This document shows positions 33,979 to 42,235 of a DNA stretch of 64,000 nt, one piece after another. The position numbers and the translations under genes were made by a program. Where the stretch lies: contig NZ_JAPEPX010000001.1 of NCBI RefSeq assembly GCF_026339935.1, positions 3,238,001 through 3,302,000 on the forward strand, written 5' to 3'. This DNA comes from Streptomyces sp. NBC_01551 (GTDB lineage Bacteria; Actinomycetota; Actinomycetes; Streptomycetales; Streptomycetaceae). Numbering within the stretch: the stretch's first letter is position 1; each line of letters opens with the position of its first letter. Below the pieces are notes generated by a model that was not told the DNA's origin, did not search any database, and saw only the letters and a program-made list of their open reading frames with translations.

Positions 33979-35177
33979 CACGGCTGCGGGCCGCGGCGGG
34001 GCGCGGGCTGGCGAAGGCCACCGGGCAGGCGCTGGGGCCGTACCAGAGCGCGGTCGTGCGGATCGGGTTCTCCGCGACGTGGTTGTTCTTCCTGCTGCGG
34101 GAGTTCCCGAACCGCGGCGAGCTGTACGGGCCGGACGGGCCGTGGAGCTGGGAGCTGGCGCGGCGGCTGACGGACTCGAACGAGGCGTTCAGCGTGCTGA
34201 TGTGGTCCGGCTCCGCGCTGTGGTTCGAGTGCGTGTACGCCGTGTCCGTGCTGGCGAGTGCGGCGCTGATGCTGGGCTGGCGGACGCGGACGATGTCCGT
34301 GGTGTTCATGGTCGGGGTGCTGTCGCTCCAGAACCGCAGCGTGTTCATGGGGGACGGCGGGGACAACGTCATCCACCTGATGGCGATCTACCTGGTGCTG
34401 ACGCGGTGCGGGCAGGTGTGGTCGCTGGATGCGCGGGCCCGCCGGGGGGTGGCGCGGGGCTCGCGGGGTTCGCGGGACGTGGCCGGGCCGGTGCTGTGGG
34501 GGGTGCTGGGGGTCGTCGTCGGCTACGGGGCGGTGGCGGGGCGGCTCACGGCCGGGTGGCTGGTGGCCTTCGCGGCGGTGTGGGTGGTGCTGGGCCTGTG
34601 GTGGACGGTCGAGCGGTACGAGCCGGAGGGTGAGGGCCGGGCGGTCTTGGACGTCCTGGCGAACCTGCTGCACAACGCGGGGATGCTGGTGATCATGGCG
34701 GAGGTCTGCCTGATCTACGCGACGGCGGGCTGGTACAAGATCCAGGGCTCGCGGTGGCAGGACGGGACGGCGCTGTACTACCCGTTGCGGCTGGACTACT
34801 TCACGCCGTGGCCGGCGCTGTCGGGGGTGCTGGCGGGGAGCGGGGTGCTGGTGATGCTGCTGTCTTACGGGACGGTGGCGGTGCAGGTGGCGTTTCCGTT
34901 CACGCTGTTCAATCGGCGGATCAAGAACGTGCTGCTGGCGGTGATGATGCTGGAGCATGCGGGGATCGCGGTGTTGTTGGGGTTGCCGTTCTTTTCGATG
35001 GCGATGATCGCCGCCGATGCGGTGTTTTTGCCGACCGGGTTTTTGGTGTGGCTGGGGGTCATGGCCTCTGGGCGCGGGCGCGGGCGCGGGTGGGGGCGGC
35101 GGTCGGTGGCCGTGCCGGGGCCTGCGGATGGTGAGGCGGTCGGGGTGCCGGTGGAAGTGGGGCCGGGCGGGCGCTGA
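33975..35177 (+). CDS. HTTM domain membrane protein
   Basis: About 400 residues from GTG 33975, which overlaps the DUF5819 stop as GTGA; GTG 33963 is an alternative. At least eight membrane helices (for example SATWLFFLLREFP, CVYAVSVLASAALMLGW, VLGVVVGYGAVAGRL, NAGMLVIMAEVCLIYATAGWYKIQG, VLLAVMMLEHAGIAVLLGL) fit the horizontally transferred transmembrane domain family related to vitamin K-dependent gamma-carboxylase. The conserved YKIQGSRWQDGTALYYPL motif is present. Partnered with the DUF5819 protein; the reaction, if any, is not known. Confidence 0.86.
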   Translation: MTRLRAAAGRGLAKATGQALGPYQSAVVRIGFSATWLFFLLREFPNRGELYGPDGPWSWELARRLTDSNEAFSVLMWSGSALWFECVYAVSVLASAALMLGWRTRTMSVVFMVGVLSLQNRSVFMGDGGDNVIHLMAIYLVLTRCGQVWSLDARARRGVARGSRGSRDVAGPVLWGVLGVVVGYGAVAGRLTAGWLVAFAAVWVVLGLWWTVERYEPEGEGRAVLDVLANLLHNAGMLVIMAEVCLIYATAGWYKIQGSRWQDGTALYYPLRLDYFTPWPALSGVLAGSGVLVMLLSYGTVAVQVAFPFTLFNRRIKNVLLAVMMLEHAGIAVLLGLPFFSMAMIAADAVFLPTGFLVWLGVMASGRGRGRGWGRRSVAVPGPADGEAVGVPVEVGPGGR

Positions 35178-35639
35178 CCGTCTGAGGGGGTGCCGGGTCC
35201 GCTGCGCGGAGCTGCTCCCCGCCCCGCCCTTTCTCCGTCTTCCCGGGCTCCGCCCGGACCCGGTTCGGGTGCGGCGCCGCTGTCGGGGGCCAGCCCCCGA
35301 ACCCCCGCGCCTCAAACGCCGGCGGGGCTGGATGGGGCCGGCAGGGCCGGGTGGGGCGGCGGGCCGGATGCGTCGGCGGGGCCGTGGGGCTACCGGGATT
35401 CGATGGAGCGGCCGGGCTGGATGGGCCTACGGGCCACCGGGGCCACCGGGGCCACCGGGGCTACCGGGGCTACCGGGGCCACCAGGGCCGGTGGGGCCGG
35501 TGGGGCCGGTGGGGCGGCGGAGCCGGACGGGGCCGGCGGGGCTGTGGGGCCACTGGGGCTGGGTGGAGTGGCGGGGCTGGGTAGGGCGGTGGGGATCGGT
35601 GCGTCGGTGGGGATCGGTCGGGAACGTAGGGTCGGCGGT
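35178..35639. repeat. repeat-rich intergenic region
   Basis: 462 bases without a convincing gene. Contents: an intergenic repeat element (about 35205-35345) ending in CCTCAAACGCCGGCGGGGCT at 35310-35329, then nine head-to-tail 9-bp units at 35434-35514 (three CCACCGGGG, two CTACCGGGG, one CCACCAGGG, three CCGGTGGGG). The plus-strand frame across it would encode Gly-Ala-Thr repeats, but with repeat-driven composition I do not call it a gene. Confidence 0.85.
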
Positions 35640-36410
35640 ATGAGTGAGTGGCAGGGGTGTGAGGAGACCGCGCGGCGGTGGCGGGAGGACGTGGAGCGGG
35701 GGGATCTTGTTCTGCTCGACGGGTTTCACGCGCTGAAGCACGCCCTGCGGTTCGGGGCGGACGTGCGGGCGGTCGTCGCCGATGATCCGGATGCCGTGCG
35801 GGCGCTGGCCGAGGAGCTGGCTCCCGACGTGGCGGCGGAGGTGGGGCGGCTCGTGTGCGCGGCGGAGCTGCGGGCGCTCGTGACCCGGGTGCATCCCACC
35901 GGGGTGGCGGCGCTGGCCGTGCGGCCCGATCGGGAGGAAGGGCGGGCCCGGCTCGACCGGCGGCCGCGGAGCGCGCCCGTCGTGGTGCTCGACAATCCCC
36001 GGAATCTCGGCAATGTGGGGGCCGTCGTCCGGCTCGCCGCCGGGTTCGGGGCTACCGGCGTGGTGACGCGGGGCGACCTCGACCCCTGGCACCCGAACGT
36101 GGTCCGGGCCGGGGCCGGGCTGCACTACGCCACCACCGTGGACCGGGTGGAGATCGACACCCTGCCCTCCGGGCCGCTGTACGCGCTCGACCCGGAGGGC
36201 GAGGACATCCGTGCCCTCACCCTCCCGGACGACGCCCTGCTCGCCTTCGGCTCGGAGCGCCACGGGATCTCGCCCGAGCTGCGGGGGCGAGCCGATCATC
36301 TGGTGTCCCTGCCGATGCGGCCCCAGGTGTCCAGCTACAACCTGGCCACGAGCGTGGCCATGACGCTCTTCCACTGGGGCGGACCCCACGGCGGACCCCA
36401 CGCCGGTTAG
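35640..36410 (+). CDS. TrmH/SpoU family RNA 2'-O-methyltransferase
   Basis: A 256-residue SPOUT enzyme that should methylate a ribose in tRNA or rRNA with SAM. An N-terminal substrate-binding domain (about 1-105) precedes the knotted catalytic domain with motif 1 NPRNLGNVGAVVRLA, motif 2 FGSERHGISPEL and motif 3 LVSLPMRPQVSSYNLATSVAMTLF. The catalytic Arg of motif 1 is present. No strong ribosome-binding site is seen before ATG 35640, but the family homology begins there. Its stop overlaps the facing paaN stop by four bases. Confidence 0.93.
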   Translation: MSEWQGCEETARRWREDVERGDLVLLDGFHALKHALRFGADVRAVVADDPDAVRALAEELAPDVAAEVGRLVCAAELRALVTRVHPTGVAALAVRPDREEGRARLDRRPRSAPVVVLDNPRNLGNVGAVVRLAAGFGATGVVTRGDLDPWHPNVVRAGAGLHYATTVDRVEIDTLPSGPLYALDPEGEDIRALTLPDDALLAFGSERHGISPELRGRADHLVSLPMRPQVSSYNLATSVAMTLFHWGGPHGGPHAG

Positions 36411-38089
36411 GCCTGGCGGCGGACCTCCACCACGCGGAAGCGGTTCGCGACGAAGGCGCCGTCGCACAGGGCGGCGTTCGCGGCCGGGTTGCCGCCCGAG
36501 CCGTGGAAGTCGGAGAAGGCCGCGGTCTGGTTGACGTAGACCCCGCCGGTCAGGTTGAGGGAGAGCTGCGCGGACTCCTCCAGGCAGACCTCCTCGATGG
36601 CCCGCTCGGTGTCCGGGGAGGTGGTGTAGGCGCCCACCGTCATCGCGCCCTTCTCGCGCACCGTGCGGCGCAGGAGGTCCAGGGCGTGCGCCGTGGAGTC
36701 CACCGCTACCGCGAAGGAGACCGGGCCGAAGCACTCCGAGAGGTACGGCGCCGAGTCGTCGGGCTTGGCGGCGTCCAGCTTCACCATCACCGGGGTGCGG
36801 ACCACCGCGTCCGGGAACTCCGGGTTCGCCACCTCGCGGGAGGCCAGCGCGACCTCGCCGAGGCCGGCCGCCGCCTCCAGACGGGTCTTCACGTCCGGGT
36901 TGACCAGCGCGCCCAGCAGCGCGTTGGCGCGGGCGTCGTCGCCCAGCAGGCCCCCGACCGAGGCGGCGAGGTCGGCGACGACCTCGTCGTACGTCTTGTG
37001 GCCGGCGTCCGTCTCGATGCCGTCGCGCGGGATCAGCAGGTTCTGCGGGGTGGTGCACATCTGGCCGCTGTACAGGGAGAGGGAGAAGGCCAGGTTGGAC
37101 AGCATGCCCTTGTAGTCGGAGGTCGAGTCGACGACGACCGTGTTGACGCCGGCCTTCTCCGTGTAGACCTGCGCCTGGCGGGCGTTGGCCTCCAGCCAGT
37201 CGCCGAACTCGGTGGACCCGGTGTAGTCGATCAGCTTGATCTCGGGGCGGACGGCGAGGGACTTGGCGATGCCCTCGCCCGGACGCTCGACGGCCAGCGC
37301 CACCAGGTTCGGGTCGAAGCCGGCCTCTGCGAGGACCTCGCGGGCCACCTTCACCGTCAGCGCGAGCGGGAGCACGGCGCGCGGGTGCGGCTTGACCAGC
37401 ACCGCGTTGCCCGTGGCCAGCGAGGCGAACAGGCCCGGGTAGCCGTTCCAGGTCGGGAAGGTGTTGCAGCCGATCATCAGCGAGATGCCGCGCGGGACCG
37501 CCGTGAAGCTCTTGCCGAGCTCCAGCGGGTCCCTCTTGCCCTGCGGCTTGGACCAGTCGGCCTGGCCCGGGACGCGGGTCTGCTCCTCGTACGCGTAGGC
37601 CACGGCCTCCAGGCCGCGGTCCTGCGCGTGCGGGCCGCCGGCCTGGAACGCCATCATGAACGCCTGGCCGCTGGTGTGCATGACCGCGTGCGCGAACTCG
37701 TGCGTGCGCGCGCCGATGCGGGCCAGGATCTCGATGCAGACCAGGGCGCGGGCCTCGGGACCGGCGTCGCGCCAGGCGCCCATGCCGGCCTTCATCGCGG
37801 GCAGCAGCACGTCCGGGTCGACGTGCGGGTACTCGACGCCCAGCTTCGGGCCGAACGGGGACACCTCGGCGCCGGCCCAGCCGTCCGTACCGGGCTGGCC
37901 GAGGTCGAAGCGGGTGCCGCGCACGGCTTCGAAGGCGGCGAGGCCGTCGGCCGGGGCGGTCTCCCCGTACGCCTTGGGGTGCTCGGGGTGCGGGGACCAG
38001 TAGGCGCGGCTGCGGATGGCGGCCAGCGCCTGTTCCAGGGTGGGCCGGTGCTTGGCGGACAGCTGGGGGACGGTGAGCGCGGCGGCCAT
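36407..38089 (-). CDS. paaN: phenylacetic acid degradation protein PaaN (aldehyde dehydrogenase family)
   Basis: A 560-residue aldehyde-dehydrogenase-type protein of the PaaN branch. ATG 38089 has GAGGAG ten bases upstream. Features: GCNTFPTWNGYPGLFASLATGNAVLVKPHP cofactor region, DYTGSTEFGDWL, active-site Cys in GQMCTTPQN, and ECFGPVSF. It lacks the hydratase domain of bifunctional PaaZ, so ring opening would need a separate hydratase. Divergent from the 3-hydroxyacyl-CoA dehydrogenase gene across an operator-like palindrome. (Motif stretches are shown in parts of the protein between residues 180 and 490.). Confidence 0.92.
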   Translation of the reverse strand: MAAALTVPQLSAKHRPTLEQALAAIRSRAYWSPHPEHPKAYGETAPADGLAAFEAVRGTRFDLGQPGTDGWAGAEVSPFGPKLGVEYPHVDPDVLLPAMKAGMGAWRDAGPEARALVCIEILARIGARTHEFAHAVMHTSGQAFMMAFQAGGPHAQDRGLEAVAYAYEEQTRVPGQADWSKPQGKRDPLELGKSFTAVPRGISLMIGCNTFPTWNGYPGLFASLATGNAVLVKPHPRAVLPLALTVKVAREVLAEAGFDPNLVALAVERPGEGIAKSLAVRPEIKLIDYTGSTEFGDWLEANARQAQVYTEKAGVNTVVVDSTSDYKGMLSNLAFSLSLYSGQMCTTPQNLLIPRDGIETDAGHKTYDEVVADLAASVGGLLGDDARANALLGALVNPDVKTRLEAAAGLGEVALASREVANPEFPDAVVRTPVMVKLDAAKPDDSAPYLSECFGPVSFAVAVDSTAHALDLLRRTVREKGAMTVGAYTTSPDTERAIEEVCLEESAQLSLNLTGGVYVNQTAAFSDFHGSGGNPAANAALCDGAFVANRFRVVEVRRQA

Positions 38090-38188
38090 CAGGGACCAAC
38101 TCCTCGTTGAGCCGGGCAAGATCAGGCTGGTTCGCAGACTGAGATCAGGCAAGGGCGGGTGAAGAAGAGCAGACTGGAGCTAGAGTAA

Positions 38189-38204
38189 CCGAACGATCGG
38201 TCGG
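38189..38204. promoter_or_regulatory. TetR-type operator candidate, copy 2 (between paaN and the dehydrogenase-tetR operon)
   Basis: CCGAACGATCGGTCGG, identical in reverse complement to the site upstream of paaA. Centred in the divergent intergenic region, where one bound repressor could cover both promoters. Confidence 0.78.
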
Positions 38205-38225
38205 GACAAGAGGGCCCGGCAGACC

Positions 38226-38234
38226 TGTGGATAA
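38226..38234 (-). promoter_or_regulatory. DnaA box match
   Basis: TGTGGATAA is the reverse complement of TTATCCACA, a perfect classic DnaA box, 22 bases before the dehydrogenase start. Could be chance; noted because other copies occur at 9353, 9396 and (as TTGTCCACA) 40982. Confidence 0.45.
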
Positions 38235-38256
38235 GTCGGTGCGGGAGGATCGGGTC

Positions 38257-39771
38257 ATGACAGCAATCGAGCGGTCCCGCACAGTGGCGGTCGTCGGCGC
38301 CGGCACTATGGGACAGGGCATCGCCCAGGTCGCCCTCCTCGCGGGTCACCGCGTGCTGATCTACGACATCAGCCCCGCGCTCGCCGTCGACGGCGTCGCA
38401 GCCGTGCGGGACCGGGTCGAGCGGATGGCCGCCAAGGGCCGCCTGGACCGCGCCGAGGCCGAGGACGCGGCCGGCCGAATCGGTTCGGCGGGCGAACTGG
38501 AGGAGCTCGCGGACGCCGCCCTCGTCATCGAGGCCGTCGTCGAGGACGTCACCGTCAAGCGCGCGCTCTTCGCCGCACTCGAAGAGGTGGTTTCGCCGGA
38601 CGCGCTGCTGGCCACCAACACCTCCTCCCTCTCCGTCACCGAGCTCGCCGCCGGTCTCGCGCACCCCGGCCGCTTCCTCGGCCTGCACTTCTTCAACCCG
38701 GCCCCGCTGCTCCCGCTCGTCGAGGTGGTCAGCGGTTTCGCGACCGACGCGGCCGCCGCCGAGCGTGCGTACCGCACCGTGCTGGGCTGGGGGAAGACGC
38801 CGGTCCGCTGCGCCGACACCCCCGGCTTCATCGTCAACCGGATCGCCCGCCCCTTCTACGCCGAGGCCTTCTCGGTGTACGAGGAGCAGGGCGCCGACCC
38901 CGCCACCATCGACGCCGTGCTGCGCGAGAGCGGCGGCTTCAAGATGGGCCCGTTCCAGCTGACCGACCTGATCGGGCAGGACGTCAACGAGGCGGTCACC
39001 CGCTCGGTCTGGGACTCGTTCTTCCGGAGCCCGAAGTTCACGCCCTCCCTCGCGCAGCGCCGGCTGGTCCAGTCGGGCCGCCTCGGCCGCAAGTCGGGGC
39101 ACGGCTGGTTCCCGTACGGCCCGGACGCGCAGGTGCCCGCCCCGCACACAGCCGGCCCCGAGGAAGCCCCGGCCAAGGTCACCGTCGTCGGCGATCTCGG
39201 CCCGGCGGCGGACCTGGCCGACCTCCTGGAGGAGGCGGGGATCGCGGTGACCGCGACCGAGCACGGCGGCCCGTACATCCAGCTGCCGGGCGAGGGCCAG
39301 CTCGTCCTCGCGGACGGCAAGACCTCGGTCGAGTTCGCGGACGTCGTCTACTTCGACCTCGCGTTCGACTACCGCGGCGCCACCCGGATCGCGCTCTCGG
39401 CCAGCGAGGACACCAGCGAGCGGACCCTCGCCGAGGCGATCGGCCTGTTCCAGAAGCTCGGCAAGAGCGTCTCCGTCATCGGCGACGTCCCCGGCATGAT
39501 CGTCGCCCGGACCGTCGCGATGCTGATCGACCTCACGGCCGACGCCGTCGCGCGCGGCGTCGCCACCGCCGAGGACATCGACACGGCGATGCGGCTCGGC
39601 GTGAACTACCCGCTGGGCCCGTCCGAATGGCACGAGCGCCTCGGCCAGGACTGGGCGTACGACCTGCTGCACCACCTGGACGAACGCTGCCCGGGCGGCC
39701 GATACGCGCCCTCGCTGGCGCTGTTCCGGCTCGGCTACGCGGCCGGGGACGAGGGGGAGGAAACGGAATGA
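38257..39771 (+). CDS. 3-hydroxyacyl-CoA dehydrogenase (PaaH-like)
   Basis: A 504-residue NAD-dependent dehydrogenase. GGAGG lies nine bases before ATG 38257; an in-frame ATG at 38227 overlaps a DnaA-box match and is less likely. Rossmann fold GAGTMGQGIAQ at the N-terminus, family signatures NTSSLSVTELA, HFFNPAPLLPLVEVV, DTPGFIVNRIARP and a duplicated C-terminal 3HCDH domain (LGVNYPLGPSEWHERLG). It should oxidise 3-hydroxyadipyl-CoA-type intermediates after ring opening; location next to paaN supports that. The stop overlaps the tetR start (ATGA). Confidence 0.92.
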   Translation: MTAIERSRTVAVVGAGTMGQGIAQVALLAGHRVLIYDISPALAVDGVAAVRDRVERMAAKGRLDRAEAEDAAGRIGSAGELEELADAALVIEAVVEDVTVKRALFAALEEVVSPDALLATNTSSLSVTELAAGLAHPGRFLGLHFFNPAPLLPLVEVVSGFATDAAAAERAYRTVLGWGKTPVRCADTPGFIVNRIARPFYAEAFSVYEEQGADPATIDAVLRESGGFKMGPFQLTDLIGQDVNEAVTRSVWDSFFRSPKFTPSLAQRRLVQSGRLGRKSGHGWFPYGPDAQVPAPHTAGPEEAPAKVTVVGDLGPAADLADLLEEAGIAVTATEHGGPYIQLPGEGQLVLADGKTSVEFADVVYFDLAFDYRGATRIALSASEDTSERTLAEAIGLFQKLGKSVSVIGDVPGMIVARTVAMLIDLTADAVARGVATAEDIDTAMRLGVNYPLGPSEWHERLGQDWAYDLLHHLDERCPGGRYAPSLALFRLGYAAGDEGEETE

Positions 39772-40355
39772 CCACCGTCAGGCGGGACACGTACACCCCG
39801 GAGACGCTGCTGACCGTGGCGGTCCAGGTCTTCAACGAGCGCGGCTACGACGGCACCTCGATGGAGCACCTCTCCAAGGCGGCCGGGATCTCCAAGTCCT
39901 CGATCTACCACCACGTGGCCGGCAAGGAAGAGCTGCTGCGGCGCGCGGTCAGCCGGGCGCTCGACGGGCTCTTCGCCGTCCTGGAGGAGCCCGGCGCCGT
40001 CCGCGGCCGGGCGGTCGAGCGGGTCGAGTACGTCACGCGGCGCACGGTGGAGGTGCTCCTCGCGGAGCTCCCGTACGTGACGCTGCTGCTGCGCGTGCGC
40101 GGCAACACCCGCACCGAGCGCTGGGCCCTGGAGCGGCGGCGCGAGTTCGACCACCAGGTGGCGGACCTCCTGAAGGCCGCCGCGGCCGACGGGGACCTGC
40201 GGGCGGACGTGGACATCCGGCTCGCCACCCGCCTGCTGTTCGGCATGGTGAACTCCCTGGTCGAGTGGTACCGCCCGCACCCGGGCGCCGACCACGGCCA
40301 GCTCGCCGACGCGGTGGTCCACATGGCCTTCGACGGCCTGCGCACGGCGCCGTAG
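39768..40355 (+). CDS. TetR family transcriptional regulator, probable local catabolic repressor
   Basis: A 195-residue repressor. The N-terminal helix-turn-helix covers about residues 12-58 (TLLTVAVQVFNERGYDGTSMEHLSKAAGISKSSIYHHVAGKEEL). The C-terminal ligand-binding domain is helical. It is translationally coupled to the dehydrogenase gene. The three CCGAnCGATCGGTCGG-type palindromes near paaA, paaN and bkd are its most likely operators, and a phenylacetyl-CoA-like acyl-CoA its likely ligand, by analogy with PaaR of other bacteria. That assignment is inference. Confidence 0.88.
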   Translation: MTTVRRDTYTPETLLTVAVQVFNERGYDGTSMEHLSKAAGISKSSIYHHVAGKEELLRRAVSRALDGLFAVLEEPGAVRGRAVERVEYVTRRTVEVLLAELPYVTLLLRVRGNTRTERWALERRREFDHQVADLLKAAAADGDLRADVDIRLATRLLFGMVNSLVEWYRPHPGADHGQLADAVVHMAFDGLRTAP

Positions 40356-40368
40356 CAGCCCCAATGGC

Positions 40369-40923
40369 CTAGTCCTCCGTGATCGGCGGGCCCGCCGGCG
40401 TGCCCGGGGCCAGGAGGTCCGTTTCCTCGAACACCAGCAGGGTGCGCGTGGAGAGCACCTCCGGGATGGACTGGAGGCGGGTCAGGACCAGCTCGCGCAG
40501 GGTGCGGTTGTCCGGCGTGTGCACCAGCAGGAGGACGTCGAAGTCCCCGCTGACCAGCGCGATGTGCGCCGCGCCCGGCAGTTCGCGGAGCTTTTCGCGG
40601 ACCGTCCGCCAGGAATTCTGGACGATCTTGAGGGTGATGTACGCCGACGCGCCCTGACCCGCGCGTTCATGGTTGACCCGGGCCGTGAAGCCCCGGATGA
40701 CCCCGTCGTCGATCAGCCGGTTGATCCGGGCGTAGGCGTTCGCCCGCGACACGTGCACCTGCTCCGCGACCGACCGTATGGACGCGCGGCCGTCCGCCTG
40801 GAGCAGTCGCATGATCGACCGGTCGATCGAGTCCAGTGGGCGCGGTGGGACCTGAGGGCCCCCGGGGGCTCCCCCCGGTGGGACCGGTGCGGAACCCGTT
40901 CCGGCCATTTGTTCATCCGGCAT
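40369..40923 (-). CDS. Lrp/AsnC family transcriptional regulator (BkdR-like)
   Basis: A 184-residue regulator with GGGAGG upstream of ATG 40923. A Pro/Gly-rich leader (residues 1-28) is followed by the AsnC-type helix-turn-helix (LDSIDRSIMRLLQADGRASIRSVAEQVHVSRANAYARINRL) and a RAM ligand-binding domain (ASAYITLKIVQNSWRTVREKL...GDFDVLLLVHTPD). Divergent from the first bkd operon, so it probably controls branched-chain 2-oxoacid oxidation in response to an amino acid. Ligand not determined. (Domain text: helix-turn-helix about 30-70.). Confidence 0.9.
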   Translation of the reverse strand: MPDEQMAGTGSAPVPPGGAPGGPQVPPRPLDSIDRSIMRLLQADGRASIRSVAEQVHVSRANAYARINRLIDDGVIRGFTARVNHERAGQGASAYITLKIVQNSWRTVREKLRELPGAAHIALVSGDFDVLLLVHTPDNRTLRELVLTRLQSIPEVLSTRTLLVFEETDLLAPGTPAGPPITED

Positions 40924-40981
40924 TGCCCACTGCCTCCCTCTCTTGGACGTCCTGCATCCATCCCAGGGCCCCGGCGCCACT

Positions 40982-40990
40982 TTGTCCACA
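40982..40990 (+). promoter_or_regulatory. DnaA box match (Streptomyces type)
   Basis: TTGTCCACA is the preferred Streptomyces DnaA box. An 8-of-9 inverted match, CGTGGACAA, lies at 41018-41026, just before the operator-like palindrome. Located between the Lrp-type regulator and bkd. Confidence 0.5.
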
Positions 40991-41025
40991 GCCTGGAGCC
41001 GCCTGTAGCCAAATTGCGTGGACAA

Positions 41026-41041
41026 CCGAACAATCGGTTGG
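41026..41041. promoter_or_regulatory. TetR-type operator candidate, copy 3 (upstream of the first bkd operon)
   Basis: CCGAACAATCGGTTGG differs at two positions from the copies at 33203 and 38189. It lies 60 bases before the E1 alpha start, in a good position to block transcription. Confidence 0.7.
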
Positions 41042-41101
41042 TGAGGCGCCTCACATCCGGGGTGCTCCCTGCCCGCTTCCCATGAGGAGGTGTACGCCGC
41101 C

Positions 41102-42235
41102 ATGACGGTCCAAGAGCTGCCCGGTGCCGGTGCGTCCCACCGTTCGACCCCGCCGCCCGCCTGGAGTCCGCGTACGGATGCCGCCCCGCTGCTCCCGGAC
41201 CCGGAGCCGTACCGGGTGCTGGGCACCGCCGCGGCCGACAAGCTCGACCCCGAGCTGATGCGCCGGTGCTACACCGAGCTGGTCCGCGGCCGCCGCTACA
41301 ACGCCCAGGCCACCGCGCTGACCCGGCAGGGCCGTCTCGCCGTGTACCCCTCGACGGTCGGCCAGGAGGCCTGCGAGATCGCGGCCGCGCTGGTCCTGGA
41401 GGAGCAGGACTGGCTCTTCCCGTCCTACCGCGACACCCTCGCGGCCGTGGCGCGCGGGCTGGACCCCGTACAGGCCCTGACGCTGCTGCGCGGCGACTGG
41501 CACACCGGGTACGACCCGCGCGAGCACCGGATAGCCCCGCTGTCCACCCCGCTCGCCACCCAGCTGCCGCACGCGGTGGGCCTGGCGCACGCCGCCCGGC
41601 TGCGCGGGGACGACGTGGTCGCCCTCGCCATGGTCGGCGACGGCGGCACCAGCGAGGGCGACTTCCACGAGGCGCTGAACTTCGCGGCCGTCTGGCAGGC
41701 CCCGGTGGTCTTCCTGGTCCAGAACAACGGCTTCGCCATCTCCGTCCCGCTCGCCAAGCAGACCGCCGCCCCGACGCTGGCCCACAAGGCCGTGGGGTAC
41801 GGGATGCCGGGCCGGCTGGTCGACGGCAACGACGTGGCCGCCATGCACGAGGTGCTGGCCGAGGCGGTCCAGCGGGCCCGCTCGGGCGGCGGTCCGACCC
41901 TGATCGAGGCGGTCACGTACCGGATCGAGGCCCACACCAACGCCGACGACGCGACCCGCTACCGGGGTGACGCCGAGGTCGAGGCGTGGAAGGCGCACGA
42001 CCCGGTGGACCTGCTGGAGCGCGAGCTCACGGCGCGCGGCCTGCTGGACGAGGCCGGCATCCAGGAGGCCAAGGCCGCGGCCGAGGTGATGGCGGCGTCG
42101 CTGCGCGAGCGGATGAACGCCGAGCCCGTCCTGAACCCGATGGACCTGTTCGAGAACGTCTACGCGCGGCAGACCGGCCGGCTGCGCGAGCAGGCGGAGA
42201 TGCTGCGCGCCGAGCTCGAAGCGGAGGAGCAGTGA
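41102..42235 (+). CDS. bkdA: branched-chain 2-oxoacid dehydrogenase E1 alpha subunit (first set)
   Basis: A 377-residue thiamine-diphosphate enzyme subunit that decarboxylates the 2-oxoacids of Val, Leu and Ile, giving acyl-CoA starter units for branched fatty acids and polyketides. AGGAGG at 41085-41090 precedes a GTG (41090) and the chosen ATG by 11 bases. The ThDP motif GDGGTSEGDFHEALNFAA...VQNN is intact. It shares the general pattern of the second E1 alpha at 60489 but lacks that protein's long Ala/Lys-rich leader. E1 beta starts within its stop codon. Confidence 0.92.
   Translation: MTVQELPGAGASHRSTPPPAWSPRTDAAPLLPDPEPYRVLGTAAADKLDPELMRRCYTELVRGRRYNAQATALTRQGRLAVYPSTVGQEACEIAAALVLEEQDWLFPSYRDTLAAVARGLDPVQALTLLRGDWHTGYDPREHRIAPLSTPLATQLPHAVGLAHAARLRGDDVVALAMVGDGGTSEGDFHEALNFAAVWQAPVVFLVQNNGFAISVPLAKQTAAPTLAHKAVGYGMPGRLVDGNDVAAMHEVLAEAVQRARSGGGPTLIEAVTYRIEAHTNADDATRYRGDAEVEAWKAHDPVDLLERELTARGLLDEAGIQEAKAAAEVMAASLRERMNAEPVLNPMDLFENVYARQTGRLREQAEMLRAELEAEEQ

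Noticed and set aside
35190..35640. Plus-strand open frame giving Gly-Ala-Thr repeats fused to the methyltransferase
   Set aside because: The repeat comes from the 9-bp DNA array and an intergenic repeat element; the enzyme family begins at ATG 35640.
35427..38099. An 890-codon minus-strand frame across paaN and the methyltransferase
   Set aside because: It is out of frame with PaaN and antisense to the methyltransferase; the composition is Arg/Gly-rich noise.
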